Positions 38,757-47,103 of a stretch of DNA of 64,000 nucleotides are shown here, one piece after another (positions within the stretch are counted from its first letter, which is position 1; the number at the start of each line of letters is the position of its first letter). Below the pieces are notes generated by a model that was given only the letters and a program-made list of their open reading frames with translations, searched no databases and was not told the DNA's origin. The stretch comes from Phycisphaera sp. (GTDB lineage: Bacteria; Planctomycetota; Phycisphaerae; Phycisphaerales; SM1A02): assembly GCA_016124975.1 (NCBI GenBank), contig WGMP01000004.1:62001-126000 (forward strand), given 5' to 3'. The translations under genes and the position numbers were made by a program.

Positions 38757-39209
38757 ATGTGCCTGCGATTGTTCATTCTCAGGGACAAGCCGCTGCCTGA
38801 CAGCGTCCGAATGCGGGGATGCAGCGTGGATCCGGTCCCGCCGGCTCCGGCGTGGAGGGCGTTCTCGTCGACCTCAATCCATGCAGCCGAGTTCTCCATT
38901 GGCGGATGTGGCTGTGCGCTCATCCCGAGCGTTGCGCATCGGCGGCCCGCCGGCCGCGGGGCAGAGTCGTCGCCGTGTCGACTCTTGGGCGAGGTGCTGG
39001 GTCGGGCGCTCGCAGATGGTCGCCGCCTTCAGTTGTTGGCTGCGTGGGCGGAGCGTGAGTCGGACGCACCGACTGCGCTTGGCGACATCACGGTCGATTG
39101 GATCGCAGAGGGCCGGCTTCCGTTGTCCGACTGCGTGTCGGGCCCGCCGCTCACCGCTCGCGTCGTGGGTGCTGCCCGAACTTCCAGGGAGCCTCGAGCG
39201 GGTCGCTGA
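38757..39209 (+). CDS. Hypothetical protein, unknown function
   Basis: This 150-residue protein begins MCLRLFILRDKPLPDS and contains cysteine-rich and Arg-rich stretches (GGCGCALIPSVAHRR) and an Arg/Leu helix (GRRLQLLAAWAERES). No signal peptide or known domain was seen. The reading frame is supported mainly by the start arrangement (TACACT seven bases before the ATG) and by N-terminal resemblance to small cytoplasmic hypotheticals starting MCL. The gene ends 41 bp before the next start on the same strand. Confidence 0.5.
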   Translation: MCLRLFILRDKPLPDSVRMRGCSVDPVPPAPAWRAFSSTSIHAAEFSIGGCGCALIPSVAHRRPAGRGAESSPCRLLGEVLGRALADGRRLQLLAAWAERESDAPTALGDITVDWIAEGRLPLSDCVSGPPLTARVVGAARTSREPRAGR

Positions 39210-39250
39210 GCGCGAGACTCGCCGCCAGTCACCGAGAGCGAGGACAATCG

Positions 39251-40006
39251 ATGGGTGCATGGGGTGTCGCAATCTTCTCAGACGACCTTGCCGCCGACAT
39301 CCGCATCGAGTTTCGCGAGCTGATCGGCGATGGGCTGACGGCGTCCGAGGCGACCGCCCGACTTCAGGCCGAATACGCATCTTCGCTCGATGATCCCGAC
39401 CAAATGCCTGTCTTCTGGCTGGCGTTGGCGTTGACCCAATGGAAGCTCGGCCGGGTGGAGGAGAGCGTGCGTCGGCAGGCGGTGCGGATCATCGACGATG
39501 GGATCGATCTCGCACGATGGGGCGATGCAAAGTCCCGCGCAAGGCGCGCGGTGGTGCTCGCGAAGGCGCGCGCGGAACTGATGTCGGCCCCTCCGCCGGC
39601 GAAGAGGGTTCCACGAACCGTCCGCGAGGCGAACGCGTGGGAGGTCGGCGAGACAATCGGGTTTCAGCTGCTGTCGGGCCGCTGGACGCTGCTGCGGGTG
39701 ATCGGCCACCACACGGATCGAGGCGGTCGCTTCGCGATCTGCGAGCTGCTCGACTGGGTAGGAGAGAAACTTCCATCCGGCGAACGCCCGCTCCGCGACC
39801 GGCTCGCGAAGCTTCGGACCGTACGGTCCAAGTCCTCTGGAGGCGTCTCGCAGTTCCTCTTCCAAGAGCCCAAGGCGGCGAAGGAGAAGGCGCGGATCGT
39901 GCGTCTCGGCGTCTCGACGCCGCCGCAACAGAAACCATCAGGCTTCACGGTGTTGGCATGGTCGATCGTCGATCGGTCGTTCGAGGAGATCTTCGGCCTG
40001 CGTTGA
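39251..40006 (+). CDS. DUF4259-like N-terminal protein, unknown function
   Basis: This 251-residue soluble protein starts MGAWGVAIFSDDLAADIRIEFRELIGDG, the conserved opening of a family annotated as DUF4259 or simply hypothetical in many soil bacteria. It is followed by a helical segment (FWLALALTQWKLGRVEESVRRQA). The C-terminal half (about 130-251) is basic, with a beta-like stretch WEVGETIGFQLLSGRWTLLRVIGHH. The role is unknown; I saw no enzymatic motif. ATG 39251 has GAGGA seven bases upstream. Confidence 0.72.
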   Translation: MGAWGVAIFSDDLAADIRIEFRELIGDGLTASEATARLQAEYASSLDDPDQMPVFWLALALTQWKLGRVEESVRRQAVRIIDDGIDLARWGDAKSRARRAVVLAKARAELMSAPPPAKRVPRTVREANAWEVGETIGFQLLSGRWTLLRVIGHHTDRGGRFAICELLDWVGEKLPSGERPLRDRLAKLRTVRSKSSGGVSQFLFQEPKAAKEKARIVRLGVSTPPQQKPSGFTVLAWSIVDRSFEEIFGLR

Positions 40007-40038
40007 TCACGCGTCTTGGCTCGGGCCGCTGTTGGAAG

Positions 40039-40112
40039 TAGGGCGGGCTGGATTCGAACCAGCGTCTTATCGATTATGAGTCGACGGCTCTAGACCGCTG
40101 AGCTACCGCCCC
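40039..40112 (-). tRNA. tRNA with CAU anticodon (elongator Met or lysidine Ile)
   Basis: The 74-nt cloverleaf folds fully: acceptor GGGGCGG/CCGCCCT, D-arm GCTC..GAGC, anticodon stem GTCGA/TCGAT with loop CTCATAA (anticodon CAT), variable loop AAGAC, and T-arm GCTGG-TTCGAAT-CCAGC. CCA is not encoded. The G-C rich initiator signature (three G-C pairs in the anticodon stem, mismatched 1-72) is absent, so it is not the initiator. Sequence alone does not separate Met from Ile2. Confidence 0.93.
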
Positions 40113-40181
40113 GGAGACGAAGAGTGTACTTCGCGCGTCGGGTCATGAAGCGCAAAGAAATGGGCCGCCGGATCTCCTCGT

Positions 40182-41252
40182 TCATCGCGCGCGCGGCAGC
40201 GCGATCGCATACCACGAACCCTTGCCCTTTCCGTGGGGCTCGAGGACTCCGCGCTCGACGAGCCGTGCGAAGTGCGCCTTCAGCGTGGAGCGCTTGGCTC
40301 CCGTGATGCGCAGCGCCTCGGCCATGGTGACGCGGCCATGCTCGCGCGCGTGGCGTTCGATCGCGGCCGAGAGCGGGGGAAGGCTGCCTGCCGCGAGGTC
40401 TTCCTGTGCCATCCTGCGGGCGAGCTGCGAGGCCTGTTCGGCCATGGCTCCCAGGAAGTACTCGAGCCATGGCTGCCAGTCCTGCTCGGATGTGCGCAGG
40501 GAAGCCTGCGTTCGGCGAAGCGCAACGTAGTAGTCTGACTTGGTGCGCTCGATGACCGCCTCGAGCGAGCTGTATGGCACGAAGGTGTACCCCGCGCGAA
40601 TCAGGAGCAGCGTGGTGAGGACCCGTGAAAGCCGACCGTTGCCGTCCTGGAACGGGTGGATCGCGAGGAACGCCGCGATGAAAACGCCGATCGTCACGAG
40701 CGGGTGCGCGTCAGGGTCCTCGAGCGATCGGTTGGTCCACGCCATCAGGTCGGACATCAGCCGCGGAGTTTCGAACGGCGTCGCCGTCTCGAACACCACG
40801 CCGAGCTGCTTGCCGTCCGAATCGAATGCGACGACATCGTTGGGCGCGGTCTTGTAGCGGCCGCGGTGGCGTTCGTCCTTGCGGCTGTATCGAAGGAGGT
40901 CGCGGTGCAGCTGAAAGATGTGGTTCTCGCTCAGCGAGATCGACTCGTGCGAGGTGATCACAAGGTCGATGACCTGCGCGTAGCCCGCGACCTCCTGCTC
41001 GTCGCGCGTGGCGAGCGGCCGCACTTCGATCCCGCGCAGCAGCGCCTCGACCTCCGCGTCGCTGAGCGCGCTCCCCTCGATGCGCGTCGATGAGCCGACG
41101 CTCTCGATGGTGGCGACGCGGCGCAGGCGGCTCAGTCGGTCTGGCGGCGTGCCCGTGGTGGCCTTCCATGAGCCGCGGAACTCCTCGATGCGTGCAAGAA
41201 GGCGGAGCATCCGCGGGTTGAATTGGGGTGAGTTGGACGGCAGGATGTCCAT
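40182..41252 (-). CDS. Fic-domain protein with N-terminal inhibitory motif and C-terminal winged helix
   Basis: This 356-residue protein has the Fic core HPFQDGNGRLSR (catalytic H199), which usually transfers AMP from ATP to a Ser, Thr or Tyr of a target. The self-inhibitory motif S-x3-E-G is present at S55-G60 (STRIEG), so activity is probably restrained until relieved. The last about 70 residues (SAAIERHAREHGRVTMAEALRITGAKRSTLKAHFARLVERG) form a winged helix that would bind DNA. This is the common Fic-wHTH layout and suggests autoregulation. The upstream DNA (41253-41340) is strikingly AT-rich with a dyad. Confidence 0.9.
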   Translation of the reverse strand: MDILPSNSPQFNPRMLRLLARIEEFRGSWKATTGTPPDRLSRLRRVATIESVGSSTRIEGSALSDAEVEALLRGIEVRPLATRDEQEVAGYAQVIDLVITSHESISLSENHIFQLHRDLLRYSRKDERHRGRYKTAPNDVVAFDSDGKQLGVVFETATPFETPRLMSDLMAWTNRSLEDPDAHPLVTIGVFIAAFLAIHPFQDGNGRLSRVLTTLLLIRAGYTFVPYSSLEAVIERTKSDYYVALRRTQASLRTSEQDWQPWLEYFLGAMAEQASQLARRMAQEDLAAGSLPPLSAAIERHAREHGRVTMAEALRITGAKRSTLKAHFARLVERGVLEPHGKGKGSWYAIALPRAR

Positions 41253-41340
41253 GTGAGCATCTAGAAATAGCCATAAAAAGACTGAAAGGCCATTTCGACA
41301 TCCAAAAATGTCCAAAAGTTGCGAATCTTGGTTCAGGAGG
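41253..41340 (-). promoter_or_regulatory. AT-rich upstream region of the Fic gene with dyad and 10-bp-phased repeats
   Basis: This stretch is much poorer in GC than everything around it. It contains the dyad GACAT-N6-ATGTC (41297-41312) and two TCCAAAA boxes one helical turn apart (41301-41307 and 41311-41317). Given the winged helix at the C-terminus of the Fic protein, an autoregulatory operator is plausible. Confidence 0.45.
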
Positions 41341-41347
41341 GCGGCTG

Positions 41348-42625
41348 TCAACCTTCGCGGTGGAGGCGGCTTTCGCCCGCCGCGCTTCCTGCGAGGAAGC
41401 CTGTCGCCCAAGCCCATTGGAAGTTGAAGCCGCCGATGCGGCCGTCGACGTCGAGGATTTCGCCTGCGAGGTGGAGACCCGGGCACACGCGCGATTCCAT
41501 CGTGTCGAGCTTCACCTCGGAGAGCGGCACGCCGCCCATCGTGACTTCGGCGTAGGTGAACCCGCGGTCGCCTTCGACATGGAGTGGCAGCGCGCACGCG
41601 GCGCGGGCGAGCGCCTTGCGCTGGTCGCGCGTGAGCTGGCGGAGGCTTGCGGCGGGGTCGACTGCCGCGACTTCGCAGAGCGTGCGTGCAAGGCGCTCGG
41701 GCACATGCTCGCGCAGGAAACTCACGGCGTTCGCGGCCTTGCTTGCGAGAAGCTTCGCGTCGAGCGTGTCCTCGCGCTCTTCCGTGATGAAGTTCGCGAA
41801 GAGACCCGCGTGCGCGTCGTCACAGAGCGCGTCGCGCCAGTAGCGGCTGATGTCGAGCGCGCAGGGGCCCGAGAGGCCGAAGTGGGTGCAGAGAAGCGAG
41901 TTCGTGAACTCCTTCAGGGTCTTGCCCGTGGCGCTTCGCAGCGTGAGCGTCGCGGGGAGCGTGAGCCCCGAGAGCGCGCGCAGCGGATGCGTGCCTGGCA
42001 GGATGAGCGGCACAAGCGCTGGGAACACGCGGTCGGTGACGGTGTGGCCGAGCGCGCGCGCGAAGTCGTAGCCCGCGCCGTCGGAACCTGACTTCGGCAG
42101 CGCCTTGCCGCCGGTCGAGAGGACGACGCGCGGCGCGTGGATTGCGCCCCAGTCGCCGCGGACGACGAATCCGCCGCCTTGTGCATCACCGGGCGCGCGC
42201 TCGAGTCGCGTGACGCGTCGCGGAAAACGCAGGTCGACGCCCGCGTCGCGCGCTGCCTTCAGCAGCGCGTTCAGGATCGTGTGCGCATCGTCGGTGGTCG
42301 GAAACAGCTTGCCCGTCTCCTCGCGCTTCAACTCGACGCCGTAGGCCTCGAAGAAGCGCACGGTGTCCTCGACCGTGAACTTGCGGAGCACGGTGCGAAT
42401 CGCGCCCGGGGAACTGCCCGCGTAGGCCTTCTCGTCGACCGCGTGGTGCGTGACATTGCAGCGACCGCCACCGGCGACGAGGATCTTGGCGCCGATCACC
42501 CGTGCGCCGTCGAGCGCGACGACGCGCACGCCCGCGCGGGCGGCATGGATCGCCGCGAACAACCCCGCCGCGCCCGCGCCGACGACGACGAGGTCCGCTT
42601 CCTCTCGGTGGGAGGGATCCGTCAC
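41348..42625 (-). CDS. HI0933/YhiN-family FAD-dependent oxidoreductase
   Basis: This 425-residue flavoprotein has an N-terminal Rossmann motif DLVVVGAGAAGLFAAIHAARAG, the GAKILVAGGGRCNVTH signature that identifies the YhiN/HI0933 family, a central VVLSTGGKALPKSGSDGAGYDFARALGH, and a C-terminal HLAGEILDVDGRIGGFNFQWAWATGFLAG FAD segment. The substrate of this family is not known. It overlaps the stop of the upstream carboxypeptidase gene by 4 bp (ATGA), so it is the third gene of an operon starting at 46130. Confidence 0.92.
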   Translation of the reverse strand: MTDPSHREEADLVVVGAGAAGLFAAIHAARAGVRVVALDGARVIGAKILVAGGGRCNVTHHAVDEKAYAGSSPGAIRTVLRKFTVEDTVRFFEAYGVELKREETGKLFPTTDDAHTILNALLKAARDAGVDLRFPRRVTRLERAPGDAQGGGFVVRGDWGAIHAPRVVLSTGGKALPKSGSDGAGYDFARALGHTVTDRVFPALVPLILPGTHPLRALSGLTLPATLTLRSATGKTLKEFTNSLLCTHFGLSGPCALDISRYWRDALCDDAHAGLFANFITEEREDTLDAKLLASKAANAVSFLREHVPERLARTLCEVAAVDPAASLRQLTRDQRKALARAACALPLHVEGDRGFTYAEVTMGGVPLSEVKLDTMESRVCPGLHLAGEILDVDGRIGGFNFQWAWATGFLAGSAAGESRLHREG

Positions 42626-44409
42626 GGCTCGTTCGCTTCAAGCCTGACGGTGGTGGCGATGTCGCGCGCCTTCTCGGCTGCGAAAGCGACGCCGATCTCG
42701 GCGCCAGCGTCGCCTTCAACGAAGAAGCGCACATAGGTCGACCCGCGTGACGGCACGCCGCGCTCGAGCCGCACGGTCGTGGGGCGCCCGGCCTGCTGCG
42801 GGCGGTAGCGCGTGTCGAAGCGGCGGTCTGCGAGGCCTGCCGCCGTGATCTTCGCGCCAGCGGGCGGCGTGAGCGTCACACGGTCGGGGATTCCAGCACG
42901 CGTGTCGGCCGCGCGCGCGGTTCGCGTTGGAATCAGCGCGTCGTTCTTGAGTTCGACCGTGACCTCGAAGAGCCGTGGTCCCACCGCGCGCACGCGGCTT
43001 GGGCCGAACGACACCCGAGGCATCTCCTGTGCGTGGAAGATGGTGAACGCAGCGTTGCGATGGCACTCTTCCTCGAGCATCCACGACGGCGGGATGCGCG
43101 ACGACCACTTGGTCGGGCCACCGACGAGCACGGTGCCGAGGGTCGGGTGCTCGACTTCGGTGAGCGGCGTGCGCGTCTCCCCGAAGAGGAGCTGGTCGCG
43201 CCAGATGCGGCGCTGCTCTTCGTTCGGCGCGCTTCCATTCTGCATGATGCGGCGATCGGTCCACAGTTCATTGGTGAAGCTGACGATCCCGTATCCCTCG
43301 GAAAGCCAGTTCACGAAGCCGCCGCGGACGGGGTAGAGGTCGGAGTGGATGACGAGCGAGCGGTAGCCCGGAAGCATTTCGACGCCGCGGTTTGCGATCG
43401 CGTCGTAGACGCCGCGGTCGCCTGCGTAGGCGCGCTCGTTGGCGGGGGCGCCAGGACCGCGCAGGATCATGCCGCCCGTGTTGTGGTAGGCCTGGCCGGC
43501 GGCGATGTTCGGTCGCGACAGGATGAAGCGCGCGACGGCCTCGGTCTCGGGATAGGAGAGCGGCCAGTCGCCCGCGCCGCCTTCGACATGCCTCGGCTGC
43601 CAGTCGCTCGGCCAGTTGCGGTTCATGTCGTACCCGCCTGGGCCGTCCTCGTTGATCTCGCCGTCGCCGTCGTTGTCGACGCCTTCCTGGCCGACCATCG
43701 ACCAGTCGCCGCGGCGGATCGTGCCGTCGGCGCGGGGTGCCGGCTCGACGCGCTCCATCTCGTTCGGGTCGAGCTCGCTGCGGCGGTGCGTGCCGTTCGG
43801 GTCGCGGCGCCACATCATGCCGATCGAGCCGTCGCCGTCGAGGTCCTCGGGGCCGTCCTCGTCGGCCACGCCGTCGAGGTCGTTGTCGGTCGGCTTCATG
43901 CCCGTGCGCGAGGTGTGCGGGTTGTTGATGGCTGAAAACCAGTTCGCGTGGCCATCGGGATTGACGCAGGGAATGAAGTAGAACGCGGTGCGATCGACAA
44001 GTTCGGTGATCGGCGCGAGGCGTCCGTGGTTCTCGACGAGGTACCACACGGTGTAGAGCACGGTCTCTGCCGCCTGGATCTCGTTGCCGTGGATCGTGCC
44101 GTCGATGTACATCGCGGGCTTCTCGGTGTCTGGGCCCGTCGCCGCGTTGTTGAGCACGAGAACGAAGATCGGACGCCCGAACGTCGACTGACCGATCTCG
44201 ATGTAGGTGAGCAACGACGGATGCGCCGCCGCGAGCGCCTTCGACTCGGCCATGAGCGTGTCGAAGTCGCGGAAGTGGTCGAATCGCAGCGCGGACTTTG
44301 ACGGCGTGCGGTCTTGGGCGTGCGCGGGTTCGCAAACGCCCGCGAGGGAGGACGCTGCCAGCGCGATGCACGCGGCCGCAGAGGCTCGTCGGCGGGAGAA
44401 GATCTTCAC
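42622..44409 (-). CDS. Secreted M14-family zinc carboxypeptidase
   Basis: This 595-residue exported peptidase has a signal peptide (AAACIALAASSLAGVCEPAHA) and an M14 domain. The zinc motif is GTIHGNE (H107, E110), the NPDG loop follows, substrate binding is DMNRNWPSDW, and the third zinc ligand lies in QAYHNTGG. The catalytic Glu sits in SFTNELW. An insertion between the zinc motif and DMNRNW contains repeated Asp-rich calcium-type loops (DNDLDGVADEDGPEDLDGDG; VDNDGDGEINEDGPG). The C-terminal 160 residues are a beta domain. The GTG at 44409 overlaps the upstream paralogue's stop and has GGAG seven bases upstream. Confidence 0.92.
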   Translation of the reverse strand: MKIFSRRRASAAACIALAASSLAGVCEPAHAQDRTPSKSALRFDHFRDFDTLMAESKALAAAHPSLLTYIEIGQSTFGRPIFVLVLNNAATGPDTEKPAMYIDGTIHGNEIQAAETVLYTVWYLVENHGRLAPITELVDRTAFYFIPCVNPDGHANWFSAINNPHTSRTGMKPTDNDLDGVADEDGPEDLDGDGSIGMMWRRDPNGTHRRSELDPNEMERVEPAPRADGTIRRGDWSMVGQEGVDNDGDGEINEDGPGGYDMNRNWPSDWQPRHVEGGAGDWPLSYPETEAVARFILSRPNIAAGQAYHNTGGMILRGPGAPANERAYAGDRGVYDAIANRGVEMLPGYRSLVIHSDLYPVRGGFVNWLSEGYGIVSFTNELWTDRRIMQNGSAPNEEQRRIWRDQLLFGETRTPLTEVEHPTLGTVLVGGPTKWSSRIPPSWMLEEECHRNAAFTIFHAQEMPRVSFGPSRVRAVGPRLFEVTVELKNDALIPTRTARAADTRAGIPDRVTLTPPAGAKITAAGLADRRFDTRYRPQQAGRPTTVRLERGVPSRGSTYVRFFVEGDAGAEIGVAFAAEKARDIATTVRLEANEP

Positions 44410-46130
44410 TGTGCGGCTCCTTCACTGGCGCGGGCTGCGCCGGGCGTCTTCGCGGTTCGCAGGATCGGGTCGAGGAACGGGCCTGTCACGGACACATCGA
44501 CCGACGCGCCCGCGTCGAGACGGATCGTCCACGCAAACTCCTCGGAGGCGCCCGCGGCGAGGCGTTCGATCTTCTCGACGGGGCGACCGCTGAAGACGGC
44601 ATCTGGCGGGAGCGACAGCCGCACCACGACCGGCGGAACGCTGCCCGTGATGCGGCCCATCTCGGTCGTTGTCGCGAGGTTGCCCGCGTTCGTGACGCGG
44701 ACCTCGACGCGCGCGAGGCCATCTGCGAGCGGCGTGACGACCGCCTCGCTCACCTCGATCTTCGGGCGCCTCGCGGCGAGCGCCGCGACGAACGCGGCGG
44801 ACTTCTTTGCAAGCTCCGCGCCATCGGCGGGCGTGGGCGACTCGCGGAAGAAGGGCGCGAACCCACCGATCTCGACGGCGCCGAGCTCGGGATGGTCGAA
44901 CGCCTTCCACGGAACGAATCCCGCGCCGTCGCGCATGCGGTCTGAGACGGCAAGCCACGCGGCCTGCTCCGCGTCCCCCGTCTCGGCGGGCGCGGGCGTG
45001 CCCTCGGGAAGCGCAGGCGGCTCGGGTCGCGCCCAGCCGTTCGCAGCGACGGCCGCAATGCCGCGGTGGTTCGCAAGCCACAGGACGAGCGAGCCAGCGA
45101 GATCCGCGTTTGCGGAGCGCTCGATCTTGGTCGCGTCCTTCCACATCTTCGCGAAGTCGCGGTAAATCCCGTGGTCGTCGCGGTGATAGACCATCGGCGT
45201 CCGGCCCGTCGCGTCCATGTCCTTCGTGTCGGGGAAGTTGACGAGCGTGTCGTGCCGCCCGAAGACGACCGCGGTGACGATCTCGGGATGGTCGCGCACG
45301 AACTTCGCGATGGCGAGCGTCTCGGGCTCGCTCAGCTGGTACGGCCCCGCATCTGGCGAAAACTCGGGCCAGCGGTGCGTGAAGTTCCGGTCGAGATCGA
45401 CGCCGCCCGCGGCGTCCTCGCCATGCACGCCGTCGCCGTCGCGATCGGCGCCCTCGACGAAGACCTCGTGCGTGGCGACCTCGCCCTTGTCACGGTTTGC
45501 GGGCCGAACGATGCGTGGGTCGGCTGCGTCGACGACATGCGTCGCAACGCGGCCGGGGGGCGCGATGCGACGCATCATGGTGACGAGCGCGTCGCCGTTG
45601 ATGTCGCGCGGCGCGTCTTCGTCGGCGACGCCGTCACGGTCGTCGTCGACCACACGCGCGTTCGTCCGACGCGGGTGCTTGGCGGCGAGCGCAGCGGCGC
45701 GCGTGTCGGGGTTTGCGATGGGGATGGCGAGGATGTGGACTTCATCGAGGATCGCGGGGTTCTCGCGCGCGATGCCGAGAAGCGACTCAAGCACGCAATC
45801 GGTCGAGGCCAGCTGCTCGCCGTCCATGCCGCCGACGAGGAGGATCGCGGGACGCTTCACCGAACGGTCCGCGTGGCCGAGGCGGACGAGGTGGATCGGG
45901 CGGCCTTCGCGCGAGACGCCGATGGTCTCGCGTGCGACGCGTGGACCAAAGAAGCCCACCAGGCCGTCGATCCTCCTTCCGACCTCGGCGAGGTCGAGCG
46001 GCGCGGCGGCGGGCGGGACGGCGTCAGCCTGCGCGTGTGCGAGTCCCGCTGGCGAGCATGCTGCGAGAACACCCGCGCCGAGCCATGCGAGGCGGCGCGG
46101 TGTCGACGGCTTCCACTGGTGTCGGGGCAT
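44406..46130 (-). CDS. Secreted M14-like protein lacking catalytic residues (pseudopeptidase)
   Basis: This 574-residue paralogue of the next gene has a signal peptide and the same domain order, including Asp-rich loops (DDDRDGVADEDAPRDING; ADRDGDGVHGEDAAGG) and GVDLDRNFTHRW. The zinc motif HGNE is replaced by D103-G-E-Q106 (GGMDGEQ). The segment matching the catalytic SFTNELW reads AVAANGW, so the catalytic Glu is gone too. It should not cleave peptides. I infer a regulatory, substrate-binding or dimer-partner role for the active enzyme, to which it is coupled (4-bp overlap). The start has TATCCT seven bases upstream. Confidence 0.88.
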   Translation of the reverse strand: MPRHQWKPSTPRRLAWLGAGVLAACSPAGLAHAQADAVPPAAAPLDLAEVGRRIDGLVGFFGPRVARETIGVSREGRPIHLVRLGHADRSVKRPAILLVGGMDGEQLASTDCVLESLLGIARENPAILDEVHILAIPIANPDTRAAALAAKHPRRTNARVVDDDRDGVADEDAPRDINGDALVTMMRRIAPPGRVATHVVDAADPRIVRPANRDKGEVATHEVFVEGADRDGDGVHGEDAAGGVDLDRNFTHRWPEFSPDAGPYQLSEPETLAIAKFVRDHPEIVTAVVFGRHDTLVNFPDTKDMDATGRTPMVYHRDDHGIYRDFAKMWKDATKIERSANADLAGSLVLWLANHRGIAAVAANGWARPEPPALPEGTPAPAETGDAEQAAWLAVSDRMRDGAGFVPWKAFDHPELGAVEIGGFAPFFRESPTPADGAELAKKSAAFVAALAARRPKIEVSEAVVTPLADGLARVEVRVTNAGNLATTTEMGRITGSVPPVVVRLSLPPDAVFSGRPVEKIERLAAGASEEFAWTIRLDAGASVDVSVTGPFLDPILRTAKTPGAARASEGAAQ

Positions 46131-46137
46131 GTCGCGG

Positions 46138-46143
46138 AGGATA
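46138..46143 (-). promoter_or_regulatory. -10 box TATCCT, leaderless type
   Basis: TATCCT ends 7 nt before the ATG at 46130. It would drive the three-gene operon M14-like, M14 carboxypeptidase and YhiN-type flavoprotein. Confidence 0.5.
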
Positions 46144-46175
46144 TCCGAGCGCGGATTTCCTGCGGGCGCGGGGAA

Positions 46176-47084
46176 TCAGATGTCGCGGTCGATGCGGGCG
46201 TCGGTCATGAGATAGAGCCCGACGAGCCAGTTCTCGACGAGGTAGGGCTCGACCTGCATGGTTCCTTCGATCGCGCCGAAGTTGATCGAGTGGCGCTTCC
46301 ACCCCGAGATGCTCTTGGCCAGCTTCACCTCGACCGCGTCGTAGGGCGTCGGAGGAATGCCGATGCAGCAGCCGTCCCATTGGTTCAGCATCAGGAGGCA
46401 CTCGCCCGCGCTCTGCGCGACCAGCGGGAAGGCGATGTAGCCCGCGATGCGCACGCGCTTCCCCGAGAGGAACGCGATGCGCGCGGGGATCTTGTTCTCG
46501 GAGAGGCGGGGGATGTAGCTCTCCTGCGCGCTTGAGAGGAACTCCCACGAGACCTCGTAGGGCGACTCTGCGGTTCCCGCGCCACGGATCGTCCACGCGT
46601 CGTCGACCGAGATCGATCCGTCGGGCAGGCGGATGAAGGTGCTCGGCAGGATCTCCGCGTCGGGAATCGAGGGAATCTCGGGGGTGAAGCTTGAGCCGCT
46701 TGCGACGACGCTTGGGTCGGGCGGCGGGGGCTCGGCGGAGGGCTCGTCCTTCGCGGCGGGTGGTGCCGCGGCGGTGGCGGGTGCAGCCTCGGGACTCGAG
46801 CCCGTTGCACCAGCGGTGGATGGCTCAGGCGCGCGCGCAGGCGTTGAAGGAGATGGCGAAGGAGAGGGCGAAGGCGCAGTCGCGGGCGCGGACGGAGCCA
46901 CGGACGCGGTCGCCGGTTCCACGCGCTCTGCGGGGGCGGGCGCGGACGGCTCCTCGACCATGCGGTCCTCCTCGCGAGGCGCATCGACTGCGATGCGCGC
47001 CGCCTCGGGGGGAGACGGCGGCTGCAGCAGGACGATCAGTCCCGCGAGGAGAAGGAGCGCAACGATGGACCAGAGGATCTTCAT
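46176..47084 (-). CDS. Membrane-anchored DUF3299-type protein with Pro/Ala linker
   Basis: This 302-residue protein has one N-terminal anchor (ILWSIVALLLLAGLIVLL), a long Pro/Ala/Ser-rich linker (about 30-130) and a C-terminal domain with GKRVRIAGYIAFPLV, ECLLMLNQWDGCCIG and PPTPYDAVEVKLA. The G-K-V-I-G-aliphatic-P pattern, the CC pair and the PP segment fit DUF3299. It follows the FtsX-like permease with a 19-bp gap. In the Zrg-type zinc uptake systems I recall, a DUF3299 protein accompanies the same ATPase-permease pair. TATGCT lies 12 nt before the ATG. Confidence 0.75.
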   Translation of the reverse strand: MKILWSIVALLLLAGLIVLLQPPSPPEAARIAVDAPREEDRMVEEPSAPAPAERVEPATASVAPSAPATAPSPSPSPSPSTPARAPEPSTAGATGSSPEAAPATAAAPPAAKDEPSAEPPPPDPSVVASGSSFTPEIPSIPDAEILPSTFIRLPDGSISVDDAWTIRGAGTAESPYEVSWEFLSSAQESYIPRLSENKIPARIAFLSGKRVRIAGYIAFPLVAQSAGECLLMLNQWDGCCIGIPPTPYDAVEVKLAKSISGWKRHSINFGAIEGTMQVEPYLVENWLVGLYLMTDARIDRDI

Positions 47085-47103
47085 GGACAGAGGGGAAGCA
47101 TAC

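Noticed and set aside
40182-41597. Extending the Fic gene upstream into the AT-rich stretch and the YhiN-type gene
   Set aside because: The extra N-terminal sequence is Arg-rich antisense of the flavoprotein. The ATG at 41252 gives a normal Fic N-terminus.
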